64,000 nt of DNA from Roseibium sediminicola (GTDB lineage: Bacteria > Pseudomonadota > Alphaproteobacteria > Rhizobiales > Stappiaceae), in contig NZ_JALNMJ010000014.1 of NCBI RefSeq assembly GCF_023156505.1, positions 1 through 64,000 of the forward strand, written 5' to 3'. Numbering within the stretch: position 1 is the first letter of the stretch; every line of letters starts with the position of its first letter. A model generated the notes under the pieces. The model had not been told where the DNA came from, ran no database searches, and saw nothing but the letters and a program-made list of their open reading frames with translations. The translations under genes and the position numbers were made by a program. This document shows positions 54,980 through 64,000 of the stretch, one piece after another.

Positions 54980-55351
54980 ATGCAACTCGGCGCGTTTTCC
55001 ATCAGCCTCACTGTCAAGGACATCCAGAAATCGAAGGCCTTTTATGAAGGGCTCGGCTTTTCCGACCTGGGCGGGTCCGGCGAGGACGGCTGGGTAATCC
55101 TGAAGAACGGCGACACCGTCATCGGACTGTTCCAGGGCATGTTCGAGAAAAACATGCTCACCTTCAATCCGGGCTGGAACCAGAGCGCGGAGAACCTGGA
55201 CGGGTTTCAGGATATCCGGGAGATCCAGAAGGACCTGAAGGCCAAAGGCTACCGGTTCGAGTCCGAAGCCGATGAAACAACCACCGGCCCGGCGAGCTTC
55301 ATGCTGATCGACCCGGACGGAAATCCGGTTCTTGTCGACCAGCACCGGTAA
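54980..55351 (+). CDS. VOC-family (glyoxalase/bleomycin-resistance fold) protein
   Basis: 123 residues from the ATG at 54980, preceded by GGAGGA. FSISLTVKDIQKSKAFYEGLGF at the start (about 5-26) and FMLIDPDGNPVLVDQH at the end are typical of single VOC domains. Catalytic role unknown; it could be a lyase, dioxygenase or isomerase, or bind a drug. Its gene ends 24 bp from the convergent inositol monophosphatase-family gene. Confidence 0.9.
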   Translation: MQLGAFSISLTVKDIQKSKAFYEGLGFSDLGGSGEDGWVILKNGDTVIGLFQGMFEKNMLTFNPGWNQSAENLDGFQDIREIQKDLKAKGYRFESEADETTTGPASFMLIDPDGNPVLVDQHR

Positions 55352-55374
55352 GCAAACCTGCTTGGAGAGTGGTG

Positions 55375-56172
55375 TTACGCCGCTTCCAGCGGCGCAAAAG
55401 AACTTTCCGCGATGTCGCGCAGATCTTCATAGACCCCTGGCGCGCCGACGACGACGCGGGCGCCGTGATAAAGGGCGTGGTTGACGTCCTGCTCCATGAC
55501 GATGCCACCGGCTTCCGCCGTCAGCAACATGCCGGCAAGACAGTCCCAGGCATTCATGTGCGATTCCACATAGCCGATCAGCCGGCCAGACGCCGCGTAG
55601 GCCAGCATCAGACCGCCGGAAGCATTGCGGAAAAAGACACCGCCCTTGGAGACAACGGCCCCGACGACATTGATCGCATCGGTGATCGCCGTGCGGCCGT
55701 TGAAGCCGACACCGACGGAGCCGTTGGAGAGGCTCTGGCTGTCTGAAATGCGGATCGGTTTACCGTTCAGGAAGGCACCGTGACCTGCCGACGCCTTGAA
55801 GGTTTCGCCGGCCACCGGATCATGAATGACGCCGACAATGACCTGGCCCTGGTGCACACAGGCGATGATGACGCACCATTGCGGAATGCCGGCAACGAAA
55901 TTCGCGGTGCCATCAATGGGATCGGTCACCCAGGTGTAGCCGGAAGAGCCCTCTTCCATGCCGTGTTCCTCACCCAGGATGCCGTCATCCGGATAGGCCT
56001 TGGCAAGTTCCTCGCGGATCAGGGTTTCGACATTGCGGTCGGCTTCGGAGACAAGATCCTGGTGGCCCTTCTGGGTGACCGTCAGCGTGTCCAGCTTGCG
56101 GAAATACTCAAGCCCCAGCACACCCGCCTTTTCAGCAAGGGCGACGGCGAAATCAAGCCGTTCCATCGACAT
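55375..56172 (-). CDS. Inositol monophosphatase-family phosphatase
   Basis: 265 residues from the ATG at 56172 (GGAG seven bases upstream); a TTG three bases earlier is less likely. Metal-binding motifs are complete: GEEHG (about 69), DPIDGTANF (about 87-95) and the late WDCLAGMLLTAEAGG. Acts on inositol phosphates or related sugar phosphates; in bacteria SuhB-like members also act in rRNA transcription or in PAP hydrolysis. No sugar or sulfur gene is adjacent, so the substrate is open. Confidence 0.92.
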   Translation of the reverse strand: MSMERLDFAVALAEKAGVLGLEYFRKLDTLTVTQKGHQDLVSEADRNVETLIREELAKAYPDDGILGEEHGMEEGSSGYTWVTDPIDGTANFVAGIPQWCVIIACVHQGQVIVGVIHDPVAGETFKASAGHGAFLNGKPIRISDSQSLSNGSVGVGFNGRTAITDAINVVGAVVSKGGVFFRNASGGLMLAYAASGRLIGYVESHMNAWDCLAGMLLTAEAGGIVMEQDVNHALYHGARVVVGAPGVYEDLRDIAESSFAPLEAA

Positions 56173-56264
56173 CAATTGTCTCCTTCAAAGAGTTAGGCAC
56201 CGCGCGGTCTCACCTTAAAGGGGAAACCCGCGCGCTGGAAATCACCGGAGCGGAACTGCTCCAG

Positions 56265-57692
56265 CTACTGAATCTTTCGCTTTTTCTTGGGAGCATAGGG
56301 GTTCTCCCCCTTGCGATAGGACAGCCGGATCGGCGTTCCCTGAATATTAAAGGTTTCCCGCAGGGAATTGACGAGATAGCGCGTATAGCTTTCCGGCAAT
56401 TGCTCCGGTCGCGAGCAGAAGGCCACGAAATGCGGCGGCCGCGTTTTGGGCTGGGTCATGTAGCGCAGCCGGACCCGGCGCCCTGCAACGGCCGGAGGCG
56501 GATGGTTCGCAGTCACCTTGTCCAGCCAGCGGTTCAGCTTGGAAGTGGAGACGCGCGCGTTCCAGGCCTCGTAGGCGTCGAAGACGCTTTCCACCAGCCG
56601 GTCGATCCCCTGGCCCTGCAGGCCCGACAGCGTGGCGATACGCACGCCGCGGATCTGGTTGAAATAGCGCTCGTTGGCGTCGCGGATCTTCTTCCAGGCG
56701 GCCTCGCGGTCCTCGATCAGGTCCCACTTGTTGATGGCGATCACGAGCGCCCTGCCCTCACGCGCGACAAGATCGATGATCTGCAGGTCCTGTTTCTCGA
56801 AGGACATGGTCGCGTCGAGCGTGATCACGACCACCTCGGCGAATTTGATCGCACGCAGCGCGTCGGCAACGGACAGCTTTTCCAGCTTTTCCTGGACCCG
56901 GGCCTTCTTGCGGATACCAGCCGTGTCGAACAGCTTGATATGCCGATCGCGCCAGGACCAGTCGACGGAGATAGAATCGCGGGTGATGCCGGCTTCCGGA
57001 CCGGTGAGCATCCGGTCTTCGCCGAGCATGCGGTTGATCAGCGTGGATTTGCCGGCATTCGGACGGCCGACAATGGCAACCCGAAGCGGACGCTCCCTGG
57101 TGCCGACGGGTTCTTCGTCGTCAACGATCTCACCGTCCTCGTCGACATCGACATTGGTTACGGCTTCTTCGCGCTTGGCCTCTTCTTCCTCGGTGACCCG
57201 ATCGACATGCGGCTTCAGCGCGTCATAAAGATCGGCCAGGCCTTCGCCATGTTCGGCCGAAATGGCGATCGGCTCGCCGAGACCGAGGGAGTAGGATTCA
57301 TAAAGACCGCTTTCGCCGGCCCGACCTTCCGCCTTGTTGGCCAGCAGGATCACCGGACGGGTGGTCTTGCGGGCAACTTCAGCAAAATGCGCATCGAGCG
57401 GCGTAACGCCCGCACGGGCATCGATTACAAACAGCACGGCATCGGCGGTCTGGATCGCATCCTCGGTCTGGCGGCGCATACGGCCTTCCAGAGAGCTCTT
57501 GTCGGCGTCTTCAAGGCCGGCCGTATCCACGATGGTAAAGCGCAGATCGCCCAGACGGGCATCGCCTGGCCGCCGGTCGCGCGTGACACCCGGGGTGTCG
57601 TCGACCAGCGCCAGGCGTTTACCGACCAGGCGATTGAACAGGGTGGACTTGCCGACATTCGGCCGTCCGATAATGGCGACAGTAGCGCCCAC
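56265..57692 (-). CDS. der: Ribosome-assembly GTPase Der
   Basis: 475 residues. GTG at 57692 is chosen as start: GGAG lies eight bases upstream and the protein then begins at the usual place, just before [20 protein letters not shown]; the frame extends to 57737. Two GTPase domains (GRPNVGKST about 9-17 and GRPNAGKST about 210-218) plus a C-terminal KH-like domain, joined by an acidic linker ([15 protein letters not shown]). Helps 50S maturation. Lies 48 bp after bamB. Confidence 0.96.
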   Translation of the reverse strand: MGATVAIIGRPNVGKSTLFNRLVGKRLALVDDTPGVTRDRRPGDARLGDLRFTIVDTAGLEDADKSSLEGRMRRQTEDAIQTADAVLFVIDARAGVTPLDAHFAEVARKTTRPVILLANKAEGRAGESGLYESYSLGLGEPIAISAEHGEGLADLYDALKPHVDRVTEEEEAKREEAVTNVDVDEDGEIVDDEEPVGTRERPLRVAIVGRPNAGKSTLINRMLGEDRMLTGPEAGITRDSISVDWSWRDRHIKLFDTAGIRKKARVQEKLEKLSVADALRAIKFAEVVVITLDATMSFEKQDLQIIDLVAREGRALVIAINKWDLIEDREAAWKKIRDANERYFNQIRGVRIATLSGLQGQGIDRLVESVFDAYEAWNARVSTSKLNRWLDKVTANHPPPAVAGRRVRLRYMTQPKTRPPHFVAFCSRPEQLPESYTRYLVNSLRETFNIQGTPIRLSYRKGENPYAPKKKRKIQ

Positions 57693-57740
57693 AGCAGTTT
57701 CTCCTGATAGGCGGGCCTCTCTCGGGCCCGTCCTCACATC

Positions 57741-59093
57741 TTAGTTGAAGGCAGCGACGCCGTCATTTCCGGTGAGCACAACGACACGTCCACCGGCAAC
57801 GATCGGCGTGACATAGACATCCGTATTGGTCCGCTGCGTCAACATGGTTTTTCCAGACGTCGCATCGACGATCGCGATCTGGCCATCGCTGGAAAAGGCG
57901 ACCAGCGCACCATTGGCGAGGATCGGCCCGGCCCAGTTGCGACGCTTTTTCTTTTTCTCCGGCCGCGGCAAGGCGGTTGCCCAGAGGGTTTCACCGTCTT
58001 TCAGGTTCAGCGCAACCATGCGGTCGTCGAGATCGACCATGAACAGCGCGCTGCCGGAAACGACCGGCGTATGCACGGAGCCGAGATTCTGTTCCCAGCG
58101 GCGCTGGCCGGTGCGCAGGTCAACGGCCACGGTCCGTCCGGAAACTCCTGTGGCATAGACCGTGTTGCCGGCCACAACCGGGCTGGCGGATACGTCGGCA
58201 AGTCCGGACAGGGCAAGCGTCCTGAAGCCCCGGGAAACGCCGTCGATCCAGGCCGGCTCGCCGTCCTTGATGTTGATCGCCATGATCTCACCGGACGAGA
58301 ACGGCACCACCACACGGTTGCCAGCAATGGCCGGGTTGGCCGCGGACAACAGTCCGGCGGTTTCCTCGATGCCGGCATAAGTCCAGGCAACGGAGCCGTC
58401 CGACTGGTTGAGCGCGTAGACTTCATTGGACTGGGACACGACGAAGACATGGCCCGCACCGGCCACGGGAGCACCGCGCGCCGGCGTGTCGATATCGACT
58501 TTCCAGATTTCGCGGCCGGAGCCGGCGTCCAGCGCCGCCACCTGGCGATAGCTGGTCGCCGCATAGACCACACCGCCGGCAACGGTCACGCCGCCGCCAG
58601 GGCCGACGTCACGTTCGCCCTCGGGGCGCAGGTTCTGGGTCCATTGCCGGCCGCCGCCGGTGGACAGGGCAACCACTTCACCGTTGGGCTTGTAAACATA
58701 GATCCGGCTGCCGTCGCTCACCGGACGCGCCGACAGGCGCAAGGCGGATGAGGTGAGGCCGCGCCCGGAAGAGCCCACTTGTGAGCGCCAGGCGCGGTTG
58801 CCCGAAACAGAGACCGCCACATTGCCCGGGTCATTAGTCAGGCCGCCGCCGGCCGTCGTCCAGGTCTGGCCTCCGGTTGCCGCTCCGACCTTCGCGGATT
58901 GCGCTTGCGCAACAGCAGCCGGATCGGCGCCGTCAAACACCGGCTGGCGCTCGCCCGGCAGGATCTTGTCACGGTTGAACGGGTTCATGTTGCCGGCGAA
59001 ATCGCTGACGGAGCCGCAGCCGGTCAGCGCGAGCGACAGCGCCAGAACACCGAACAATCCACGCTTGCGGCGAGAAACGGTCACAACACTCAC
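57741..59093 (-). CDS. bamB: Outer-membrane assembly lipoprotein BamB
   Basis: Beta-propeller scaffold of the BAM complex. 450 residues, GTG start at 59093 overlapping the preceding stop by 4 bp (GTGA). Lipobox LALTGC with C26, so it is a lipoprotein. PQQ-like propeller blades are visible (GREIWKVDIDTPARGAP, GSVAWTYAGI, GQRRWEQNLG and GETLWATALP). A Gly/Ser-rich linker (about 75-115) is unusually long. Gene order TPR protein-bamB-der is conserved. Confidence 0.95.
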   Translation of the reverse strand: MSVVTVSRRKRGLFGVLALSLALTGCGSVSDFAGNMNPFNRDKILPGERQPVFDGADPAAVAQAQSAKVGAATGGQTWTTAGGGLTNDPGNVAVSVSGNRAWRSQVGSSGRGLTSSALRLSARPVSDGSRIYVYKPNGEVVALSTGGGRQWTQNLRPEGERDVGPGGGVTVAGGVVYAATSYRQVAALDAGSGREIWKVDIDTPARGAPVAGAGHVFVVSQSNEVYALNQSDGSVAWTYAGIEETAGLLSAANPAIAGNRVVVPFSSGEIMAINIKDGEPAWIDGVSRGFRTLALSGLADVSASPVVAGNTVYATGVSGRTVAVDLRTGQRRWEQNLGSVHTPVVSGSALFMVDLDDRMVALNLKDGETLWATALPRPEKKKKRRNWAGPILANGALVAFSSDGQIAIVDATSGKTMLTQRTNTDVYVTPIVAGGRVVVLTGNDGVAAFN

Positions 59094-59773
59094 TGATCGG
59101 TTCCTTCACTGTCCGCCTGAACATCGCCGTTGCTGGACCGGATTAGATCCTTGAGGATGCTCACCCGGCGGGAAACGTCGCCCGGCGTTTCAGCATCTTC
59201 TTCAAGGGCGGTGATCCATTGCTGCGCGCTCGCGATTTCACCGTTTTTCCAGGCGCTTAGAGCGAGAAGTTCACGTGCAGCGGATCGGTAGGGATCGGAG
59301 GCTTCGGTGAGACGTTCGATCCGGTCCGCGACGGCTGCGTAATCTTCCTGATCCACGGCCAGATAGGCAGCCCGCAGCGCGGCGACATTGCGCACGCCTT
59401 CCAGATGAGCGCTGTCGCGCGACACCGCGTCGAAGACCGTCAGAGCAGCTTCGGTTTCGCCGGAATTGGCGAGGTCGGTAGCCCGCCGCAGCTGCGCCAG
59501 CGCCGGATAGGAGCCGATTGCGCCCTCGAGTTCTCCATAAAGGGCAGCCGCTTCCTCGTACTTGCCCTCTTCAGACAATTGGACAGCATCAAAGAATGTG
59601 TCTCCGGCGCTTTGGGATTGCTGCTCTTCCCAGTAGAGCCAGCCGCGATAGCCGCCGGTGCCAACCACGATCAGGACCGCAACGCCGATCACCCAGGGAC
59701 CAAAGCGGTCCCAAAGCCGACGGTATTTTTCCTGGCGGATATCTTCATCGACTTCACGAAAAATGTCAGACAT
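59090..59773 (-). CDS. Membrane-anchored TPR protein, YfgM-like
   Basis: 227 residues. Short cytoplasmic N-terminus (SDIFREVDEDIRQEKYRRLWDRF), one membrane span (about 27-49), then a periplasmic tetratricopeptide-like part (about 55-205; AALYGELEGAI, ALTVFDAVS and AAYLAVDQEDYAAVA). In E. coli YfgM sits at the SecYEG/PpiD complex and its gene likewise precedes bamB and der. Translationally coupled to bamB. Confidence 0.9.
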   Translation of the reverse strand: MSDIFREVDEDIRQEKYRRLWDRFGPWVIGVAVLIVVGTGGYRGWLYWEEQQSQSAGDTFFDAVQLSEEGKYEEAAALYGELEGAIGSYPALAQLRRATDLANSGETEAALTVFDAVSRDSAHLEGVRNVAALRAAYLAVDQEDYAAVADRIERLTEASDPYRSAARELLALSAWKNGEIASAQQWITALEEDAETPGDVSRRVSILKDLIRSSNGDVQADSEGTDQ

Positions 59774-59973
59774 GCGTGTCCAGTTCCTGCATTCACTTCA
59801 TTTGCGCGGCAAAGAGGCCGCGCATCGCCCCTTTTTGAGTGGCGCACATTATCCATTTGATCCGGCTCGGGCAATTCCCTGACCGGGCTTAAAACGGTCC
59901 TTCGTGGCGCAAGTGGGGCAATATCCGGCAAATTACGGATTTCCGGTGGTTTTTTCGCCCCAAATTCACCGTG

Positions 59974-60555
59974 TCAGCCGACCGGCACGCCGATCAGCCA
60001 GGCATGCAACTTCCAGACAAAGAGCCCATAGAGCGCAAGGCCGATCAGAATCACGACAACATCGGAGTATTTTCCCGGATCGCCCGCCGCGGCGGCGACT
60101 TGACCGGCGCCCGGTCCGCGCCGTTTCACCGAGATGCGGTCAGCGACCGCCCAGGCCAGAAATCCACCGAACAGAAGCACGGATGCCAGGTCGCCATTGG
60201 CGAGCAAATGCGCAAAGGCCCACAGCTTCACCGCCACCAGCATCGGATGTTTCAGGGTTTTCTTGATCCGGCTCGGCACATAGGCAGCGACGAGAAAAAC
60301 AAATACCGGCACCATCAGCAGCATGGTGACATGTCGCAGCCAGAACGGCGGATCATAGACGATCGGCGGTCCGTCAAACCGGGCCAGGCCATAGCCGTAG
60401 ATAATCAGGCCAAAACCGGCAAAAGAGACCAGCGTATAGAGCCCCTTATAACCATTCTCGCCCAGTTTGGAGACAAGCCCGGCGCGCGTGGCCGGCAACA
60501 TGGGCAGTGTGTGTATCCCCAAAAACAGCACCAGCCCGGCAATCAACAAAGTCAT
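59974..60555 (-). CDS. NnrU-family membrane protein
   Basis: 193 residues from the ATG at 60555 (MTLLIAGLVLFLGIHTLPML). About six hydrophobic spans. The fold is that of NnrU/isoprenylcysteine-methyltransferase-like proteins (KTLKHPMLVAVKLWAFAHLLANGD is the signature, about 104-127). NnrU proteins are linked to denitrification or heme transport in some bacteria, but no nitrogen-oxide gene is nearby. Function not assigned. Confidence 0.88.
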   Translation of the reverse strand: MTLLIAGLVLFLGIHTLPMLPATRAGLVSKLGENGYKGLYTLVSFAGFGLIIYGYGLARFDGPPIVYDPPFWLRHVTMLLMVPVFVFLVAAYVPSRIKKTLKHPMLVAVKLWAFAHLLANGDLASVLLFGGFLAWAVADRISVKRRGPGAGQVAAAAGDPGKYSDVVVILIGLALYGLFVWKLHAWLIGVPVG

Positions 60556-60654
60556 GTCCGCTCTCCCTCTTTGCCCGCAAGCGGCTCGGCAATGGTCAGA
60601 CACCCATCACCGCAGGCGGAACATAGGAGGCTGCCGGTGCGCCTGCAACTCCGA

Positions 60655-61788
60655 TCAACGCAACAGTTCGGCTGCCTCAGCGGCTCCAAGGGCTTCCGGC
60701 CGGGTCGCGGGAAGTTCGACATCGACAAAACCACCGGTTTCGCCGGATTTGAGGATCGAGACCATGACATCGACAGCGTGCAGCGCCCGGTCGAGAGAGC
60801 AGCGGTAGCCGCCGCCGCTCTGCACCGCGCGGACCATGTCGGCCAGCCCCACCGCCCGGTAATTGGCGCGCTTGACACCATTGTCGTCGACATTCTCGAC
60901 CCCGAAGGGGTGCGCCGCACCGTCGAAACGCCGCGTTTCGCCAGAGGCGCTCGTCAGAATCACCTCGCCGCCGAAAAAGTTCGGGTCCGGCAGAAACAGA
61001 GACCCCTTGGTTCCGTAGAGCTCCATCGGAGCATGTCCGTGCGCCCAGACGTCCCAGCTCGCGGTCAAGGTCACCGGCGCTCCGTTCTGAAACTCCAAAA
61101 GGGCATGGATTGTGGTCGGTGTCTCTACACTGATCCGCTCGCCCTTGCGCGCGCCACAGCCGATAGTCCGGGTCCGGGAGGCCGACGAGGACAGCCCCGC
61201 CACCCTCTTCACCGGACCGATGAGGTTCAACAGGCTGGCGATGTAATAGGGGCCGAGATCGAGAATCGGGCCCCCGCCCTGCTTGAAGAAGAAGTCCGGA
61301 TTTGGATGCCAGTCTTCCATGCCGTGACTCATGACATGGCAAGTGCCGCCGACGATGTCGCCGACTAGGCCGCGGTCGATGACATCCCTGGCCGTCTGAT
61401 GCGCACCGCCGAGAAACGTGTCCGGAGCGCAGCCGATCAGCCGCTTTTTCTTGCGCGCCAGATCGCTCAAAGCCTTGCCGTCACGCAGCGACAAAGCCAG
61501 CGGTTTTTCAGAATAGACATGTTTGCCGTGAACCAGGATCTCGTGAGAGACCATGTAATGGGCATCCGGAACGGTCAGATTGACGATGAGATCGATATCG
61601 TCCGCCAGAAGAAGGTCGTGCACCGTTTCGGCCCGCAGCCCGTATTCCCGCGCCCGGGTCTCTGCAGCCTGCCTGTTCAGATCCGCACAGGCGCGGATTT
61701 CCAGCCCGGCAAAGTTTGGTGCCAGATCGAGATAGGTTTTTGAAATCGTACCGCATCCGATGATGCCGATGCCCAACTCATCCGCCAT
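60655..61788 (-). CDS. Gfo/Idh/MocA-family oxidoreductase
   Basis: 377 residues from the ATG at 61788, with GGAGG upstream. Rossmann motif GIGIIGCGTISKTYL at the start and the EKP motif YSEKPLALS (about 89-97) carrying the catalytic lysine. The C-terminal domain holds HPNPDFFFKQGGGPILDLGPYY (about 167-188, catalytic aspartate and tyrosine). NAD(P)-dependent sugar or polyol dehydrogenase; substrate unknown. No sugar operon around it. Confidence 0.93.
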   Translation of the reverse strand: MADELGIGIIGCGTISKTYLDLAPNFAGLEIRACADLNRQAAETRAREYGLRAETVHDLLLADDIDLIVNLTVPDAHYMVSHEILVHGKHVYSEKPLALSLRDGKALSDLARKKKRLIGCAPDTFLGGAHQTARDVIDRGLVGDIVGGTCHVMSHGMEDWHPNPDFFFKQGGGPILDLGPYYIASLLNLIGPVKRVAGLSSSASRTRTIGCGARKGERISVETPTTIHALLEFQNGAPVTLTASWDVWAHGHAPMELYGTKGSLFLPDPNFFGGEVILTSASGETRRFDGAAHPFGVENVDDNGVKRANYRAVGLADMVRAVQSGGGYRCSLDRALHAVDVMVSILKSGETGGFVDVELPATRPEALGAAEAAELLR

Positions 61789-61890
61789 TGGTGCCTCCAC
61801 GTCGCGTGTCGACACAGCTTAGACCATTCCAGGCGCGAGGTTGTGAAATCTTGACAGACGAGGGCTGTAATCGAGGAGGGAACGCCGCGC

Positions 61891-62298
61891 CTACGACACA
61901 CCGGCACAAGTGCGGCAGGTTCCGCGCAGCTCGATCGTGGTTCTGGACAGATGAAAACCTTCATCCCTGGTCCAGGCCCGCAGCGCCTCTATGGCCTTGT
62001 CCGGTGTGAATTCGCTGACCAGGCCGCATTTTTCGCAGATCGCAAACGCAGCCGTGCCATGGCCGGAACAGCCCTTGTGACTGCAGGCGACAAAGGCATT
62101 GAGGCTTTCCAGGCGATGCACCAGCCCGTATTCGACAAGCTTGTCGAGCGCCCGGTAGACCTGCAGAGGCGCCCGGAAACCGCTGTCCCGCAACAGGTCG
62201 AGGATCGCGTAGGCGGTCAAGGGGCCGCCCGCGCCCGACAGCGATCCGAACACCAGTTTCTGGTTCTTTGTCAGCGTGGGATGAGCCTCGGCGGTCAC
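61891..62298 (-). CDS. zur: Zinc uptake regulator Zur (Fur family)
   Basis: 135 residues from GTG at 62298, with AAGGAG upstream and a 4-bp overlap (GTGA) with the znuB stop. The open frame continues to 62805 inside znuB but that part is not real. N-terminal winged helix (about 8-70), then zinc-site cysteines C88 and C91 (ICEKCG) and C128 and C131 (TCRTC), with histidine-rich CSHKGCSGHG between. Represses zinc import genes when zinc is sufficient. Confidence 0.94.
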   Translation of the reverse strand: MTAEAHPTLTKNQKLVFGSLSGAGGPLTAYAILDLLRDSGFRAPLQVYRALDKLVEYGLVHRLESLNAFVACSHKGCSGHGTAAFAICEKCGLVSEFTPDKAIEALRAWTRDEGFHLSRTTIELRGTCRTCAGVS

Positions 62299-63122
62299 GA
62301 ACGGTCTCCTTGTGTCGGCGCCAACATCCTTCTCACGATTTGGACCCCGGGAACAAGGCTGAGAAGGAACAGTGCCATGGCCGCGACCACGATCGATGGG
62401 CCGGACGGCGTGTCGTAATGAAGGGAGGCGTACAATCCGCCGGCAACCGCGGCAGCGCCGGCAAGCGCGGCAATCACCGCCATCTGTTCCGGGGAACTGG
62501 ACAGACGCCGCGCGGCGGCGGCCGGAATGATCAACAGGGCCGTGATCAGCAGCGCACCGATGACCTTGAGAGAGATGGCGATCACGATGGCGGTGAGCAG
62601 AATGAACACCAACTCCGTCCGCTCCGGCCGGAGACCTTCGCTTGCCGCGAGATCCGGGCTGACCGTCGCGGCGAACAAGCGCCGCCAGATCAGCACCAGA
62701 AGCGCCAGCACCACCGCACCGCCCATATAGATCAGGGCGATGTCCAGCCGCGTTACAGAGAGGATATCGCCGAAGAGCAGGCCGAGCAGATCGATGCGCA
62801 CCCATGTCATGAACGCCAGGCAGACCAATCCGAGTGCCAGCGCGGAATGCGACAGCAGCCCCAGAATCGCATCGGACGACAGAGTGTCTCGACGGCGCAG
62901 CAGGATCAGCAAGGCGGCAAGGATAACCGACACCCCGCCGACCGCGACCATGGTGTTGACGTTCAGGAGAAGCGACAAGGCGACCCCCAACAGGGCCGCG
63001 TGGGACAGGGTATCGCCGAAATAGGCCATGCGACGCCAGACGATGAAACAGCCGAGCGGGCCGGCCACCAGGGCAACTCCGATGCCGGCGATCATCGCAC
63101 GCGTGAAGAAATCATCCAGCAT
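62295..63122 (-). CDS. znuB: Zinc ABC transporter permease ZnuB
   Basis: 275 residues from the ATG at 63122; the frame extends to 63356 without similarity. About eight hydrophobic spans. Start MLDDFFTRAMIAGIGVALVA and the signature GPLGCFIVWRRMAYFGDTLSHAALLGVAL. Forms the zinc channel with ZnuC. Overlaps znuC by 11 bp and zur by 4 bp, so the three genes form a tight operon. Confidence 0.95.
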   Translation of the reverse strand: MLDDFFTRAMIAGIGVALVAGPLGCFIVWRRMAYFGDTLSHAALLGVALSLLLNVNTMVAVGGVSVILAALLILLRRRDTLSSDAILGLLSHSALALGLVCLAFMTWVRIDLLGLLFGDILSVTRLDIALIYMGGAVVLALLVLIWRRLFAATVSPDLAASEGLRPERTELVFILLTAIVIAISLKVIGALLITALLIIPAAAARRLSSSPEQMAVIAALAGAAAVAGGLYASLHYDTPSGPSIVVAAMALFLLSLVPGVQIVRRMLAPTQGDRS

Positions 63123-63951
63123 CGCGCAGCCCGCCCGTTTCCGGCGTCTTCTGGTGACCATGCTCGTGGTGTTCCCCGGCGCAGTCCCCGCAAATGGAGC
63201 CATCCGCGTGGCGCACCATGCCGTCCGGCAAATGCACATGGTCGTGATGATGCTCATAGACGGCAAGCGCGGCGTTGCCGCGCGTGCCGAACAAAGCATG
63301 GTAACTGTCATTCTGGCTGAGCTCGGACGGGGTGCCGCGACAACACACATGGCCATTCAGACAGATCACCTGGTCGGCCTGGGCCATGACCACATGAAGG
63401 TCGTGCGAGATCATCAGGATGCCGCAGCCGAGCGTGCCGCGGATATCGCTGATGAGATCGTAAATCGCAATCTCTCCGGAATAGTCCACGCCCTGCACGG
63501 GCTCGTCGAGCACCAGCAGGTCGGGATGGCGTGCAATCGCCCGCGCCAGCATGACCCGCTGAAGCTCTCCCCCGGACAGGGACCGCATCTCGGCACGCAA
63601 CAGCCGCTCGGCCCCGGTTTTTGCCAGGGCTTCCCGGCAGGCCGCCTCGGACAAAGGATTTGTCAGACGCAGGAACCTGGCGACGGTGAGTGGCAGGGTC
63701 CAGTCGATGGCCAACTTCTGCGGCACATATCCGACTTTCAGGCCGGGCCGCCGGTCGGCGCGGCCTTCGGTCGGCTTCAATATGCCGAGCGCCAGCTTTG
63801 CCGTGGTGGACTTGCCGGAGCCGTTTGGGCCGATCAACGTGACGATCTCGCCGGGCCTGACCGTCAGATCGACACCCCGCACAAGCCACTGGCTGCCTTT
63901 TCGAATGCCAGCGCGGTTCAACTGGACCAGTCCGGTTTCCGGATGTTGCAT
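63112..63951 (-). CDS. znuC: Zinc ABC transporter ATP-binding protein ZnuC
   Basis: 279 residues. Walker A IGPNGSGKST, signature LSGGELQR, Walker B LLVLDEPVQGVD. The C-terminal 45 residues are rich in histidine (YEHHHDHVHLPDG and EHHEHGHQKTPE), probably binding zinc, which is normal for alphaproteobacterial ZnuC. First gene of znuC-znuB-zur on this strand; znuA is expected divergent, past the right edge. The last bases of the window may include part of a Zur box. Confidence 0.96.
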   Translation of the reverse strand: MQHPETGLVQLNRAGIRKGSQWLVRGVDLTVRPGEIVTLIGPNGSGKSTTAKLALGILKPTEGRADRRPGLKVGYVPQKLAIDWTLPLTVARFLRLTNPLSEAACREALAKTGAERLLRAEMRSLSGGELQRVMLARAIARHPDLLVLDEPVQGVDYSGEIAIYDLISDIRGTLGCGILMISHDLHVVMAQADQVICLNGHVCCRGTPSELSQNDSYHALFGTRGNAALAVYEHHHDHVHLPDGMVRHADGSICGDCAGEHHEHGHQKTPETGGLRDAG

Positions 63952-64000
63952 GATGGTGAAAGCCTGCTCAGCACAATGGGCGCGATCGGATCGCGTAACA

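Noticed and set aside
62299..62805. Upstream extension of the Zur frame
   Set aside because: Lies out of frame inside znuB; the GTG at 62298 has a good Shine-Dalgarno and overlaps the znuB stop.
63123..63356. Upstream extension of the ZnuB frame
   Set aside because: Lies out of frame inside znuC; ZnuB similarity starts at 63122.

Overview
The window is a dense, GC-rich piece of chromosome from an alphaproteobacterium. Gene order (lptF-lptG-lptD-surA-pdxA-rsmA, gmk-yicC-mltG-fabF-acpP ... fabG-fabD, rpsF-rpsR-rplI-dnaB-alr-radA-cvpA-purF, yfgM-like TPR-bamB-der) and the palindromic repeats beginning GTCATCCCGG or GTCATCCTGAGGAG point to the Hyphomicrobiales. The overall look resembles marine Roseibium/Labrenzia/Stappia-type bacteria; this assignment rests on recalled gene order, not on a search. 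About 62 protein genes are supported. I saw no rRNA or tRNA gene, CRISPR array, prophage or intact insertion sequence.

Positions 1-27 kb are accessory in character. They hold an FCD-type GntR regulator and a PotABCD-like ABC importer with a hydantoin/Asp/Glu-racemase-like enzyme. A pyruvoyl-dependent histidine decarboxylase, a class known mainly from Gram-positive bacteria, and a GNAT acetyltransferase follow. Next come a MITE-like element, an Asp-box propeller, a MocR regulator with a DUF983 protein, a molybdopterin oxidoreductase, a YHYH protein, ndk, a DUF4344 metallopeptidase and an AraC regulator divergent from an alpha/beta hydrolase. An ABC-F ATPase with a HAD phosphatase, a GH5 glycoside hydrolase, a tiny orphan LptA-like protein and a Gly/Asn-rich exported protein complete this part. 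Three kinds of non-coding repeats occur only here: inverted composite palindromes on both sides of potC, the MITE, and a tandem palindrome near 12.9 kb.

Positions 27-47 kb are mainly core genes. pepA and holC are followed by the lipopolysaccharide export block (lptF, lptG and lptD overlap), a SurA-like chaperone, pdxA and rsmA. A LysR regulator and a small divergent gene are inserted before the leftward gmk-yicC-mltG and fab genes (fabF, acpP, fabG, fabD). The rightward ribosomal group rpsF-rpsR-rplI follows.

Positions 47-64 kb contain dnaB, a small PilZ protein, alr, radA, cvpA, purF and an SDR whose catalytic tyrosine is replaced by glutamine. After a VOC protein come leftward genes for an inositol monophosphatase-family enzyme, Der, BamB and a membrane TPR protein (the last two translationally coupled), NnrU and a Gfo/Idh/MocA oxidoreductase. 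The window ends in the leftward zinc-uptake operon znuC-znuB-zur, in which all three genes overlap; znuA presumably lies beyond the right edge.

The most noteworthy items are the pyruvoyl histidine decarboxylase in an amine-related neighbourhood, the inverted repeats bracketing potC, the MITE-like nested hairpin, a candidate MocR operator shared by two promoters, and several small exported proteins without an assigned function.
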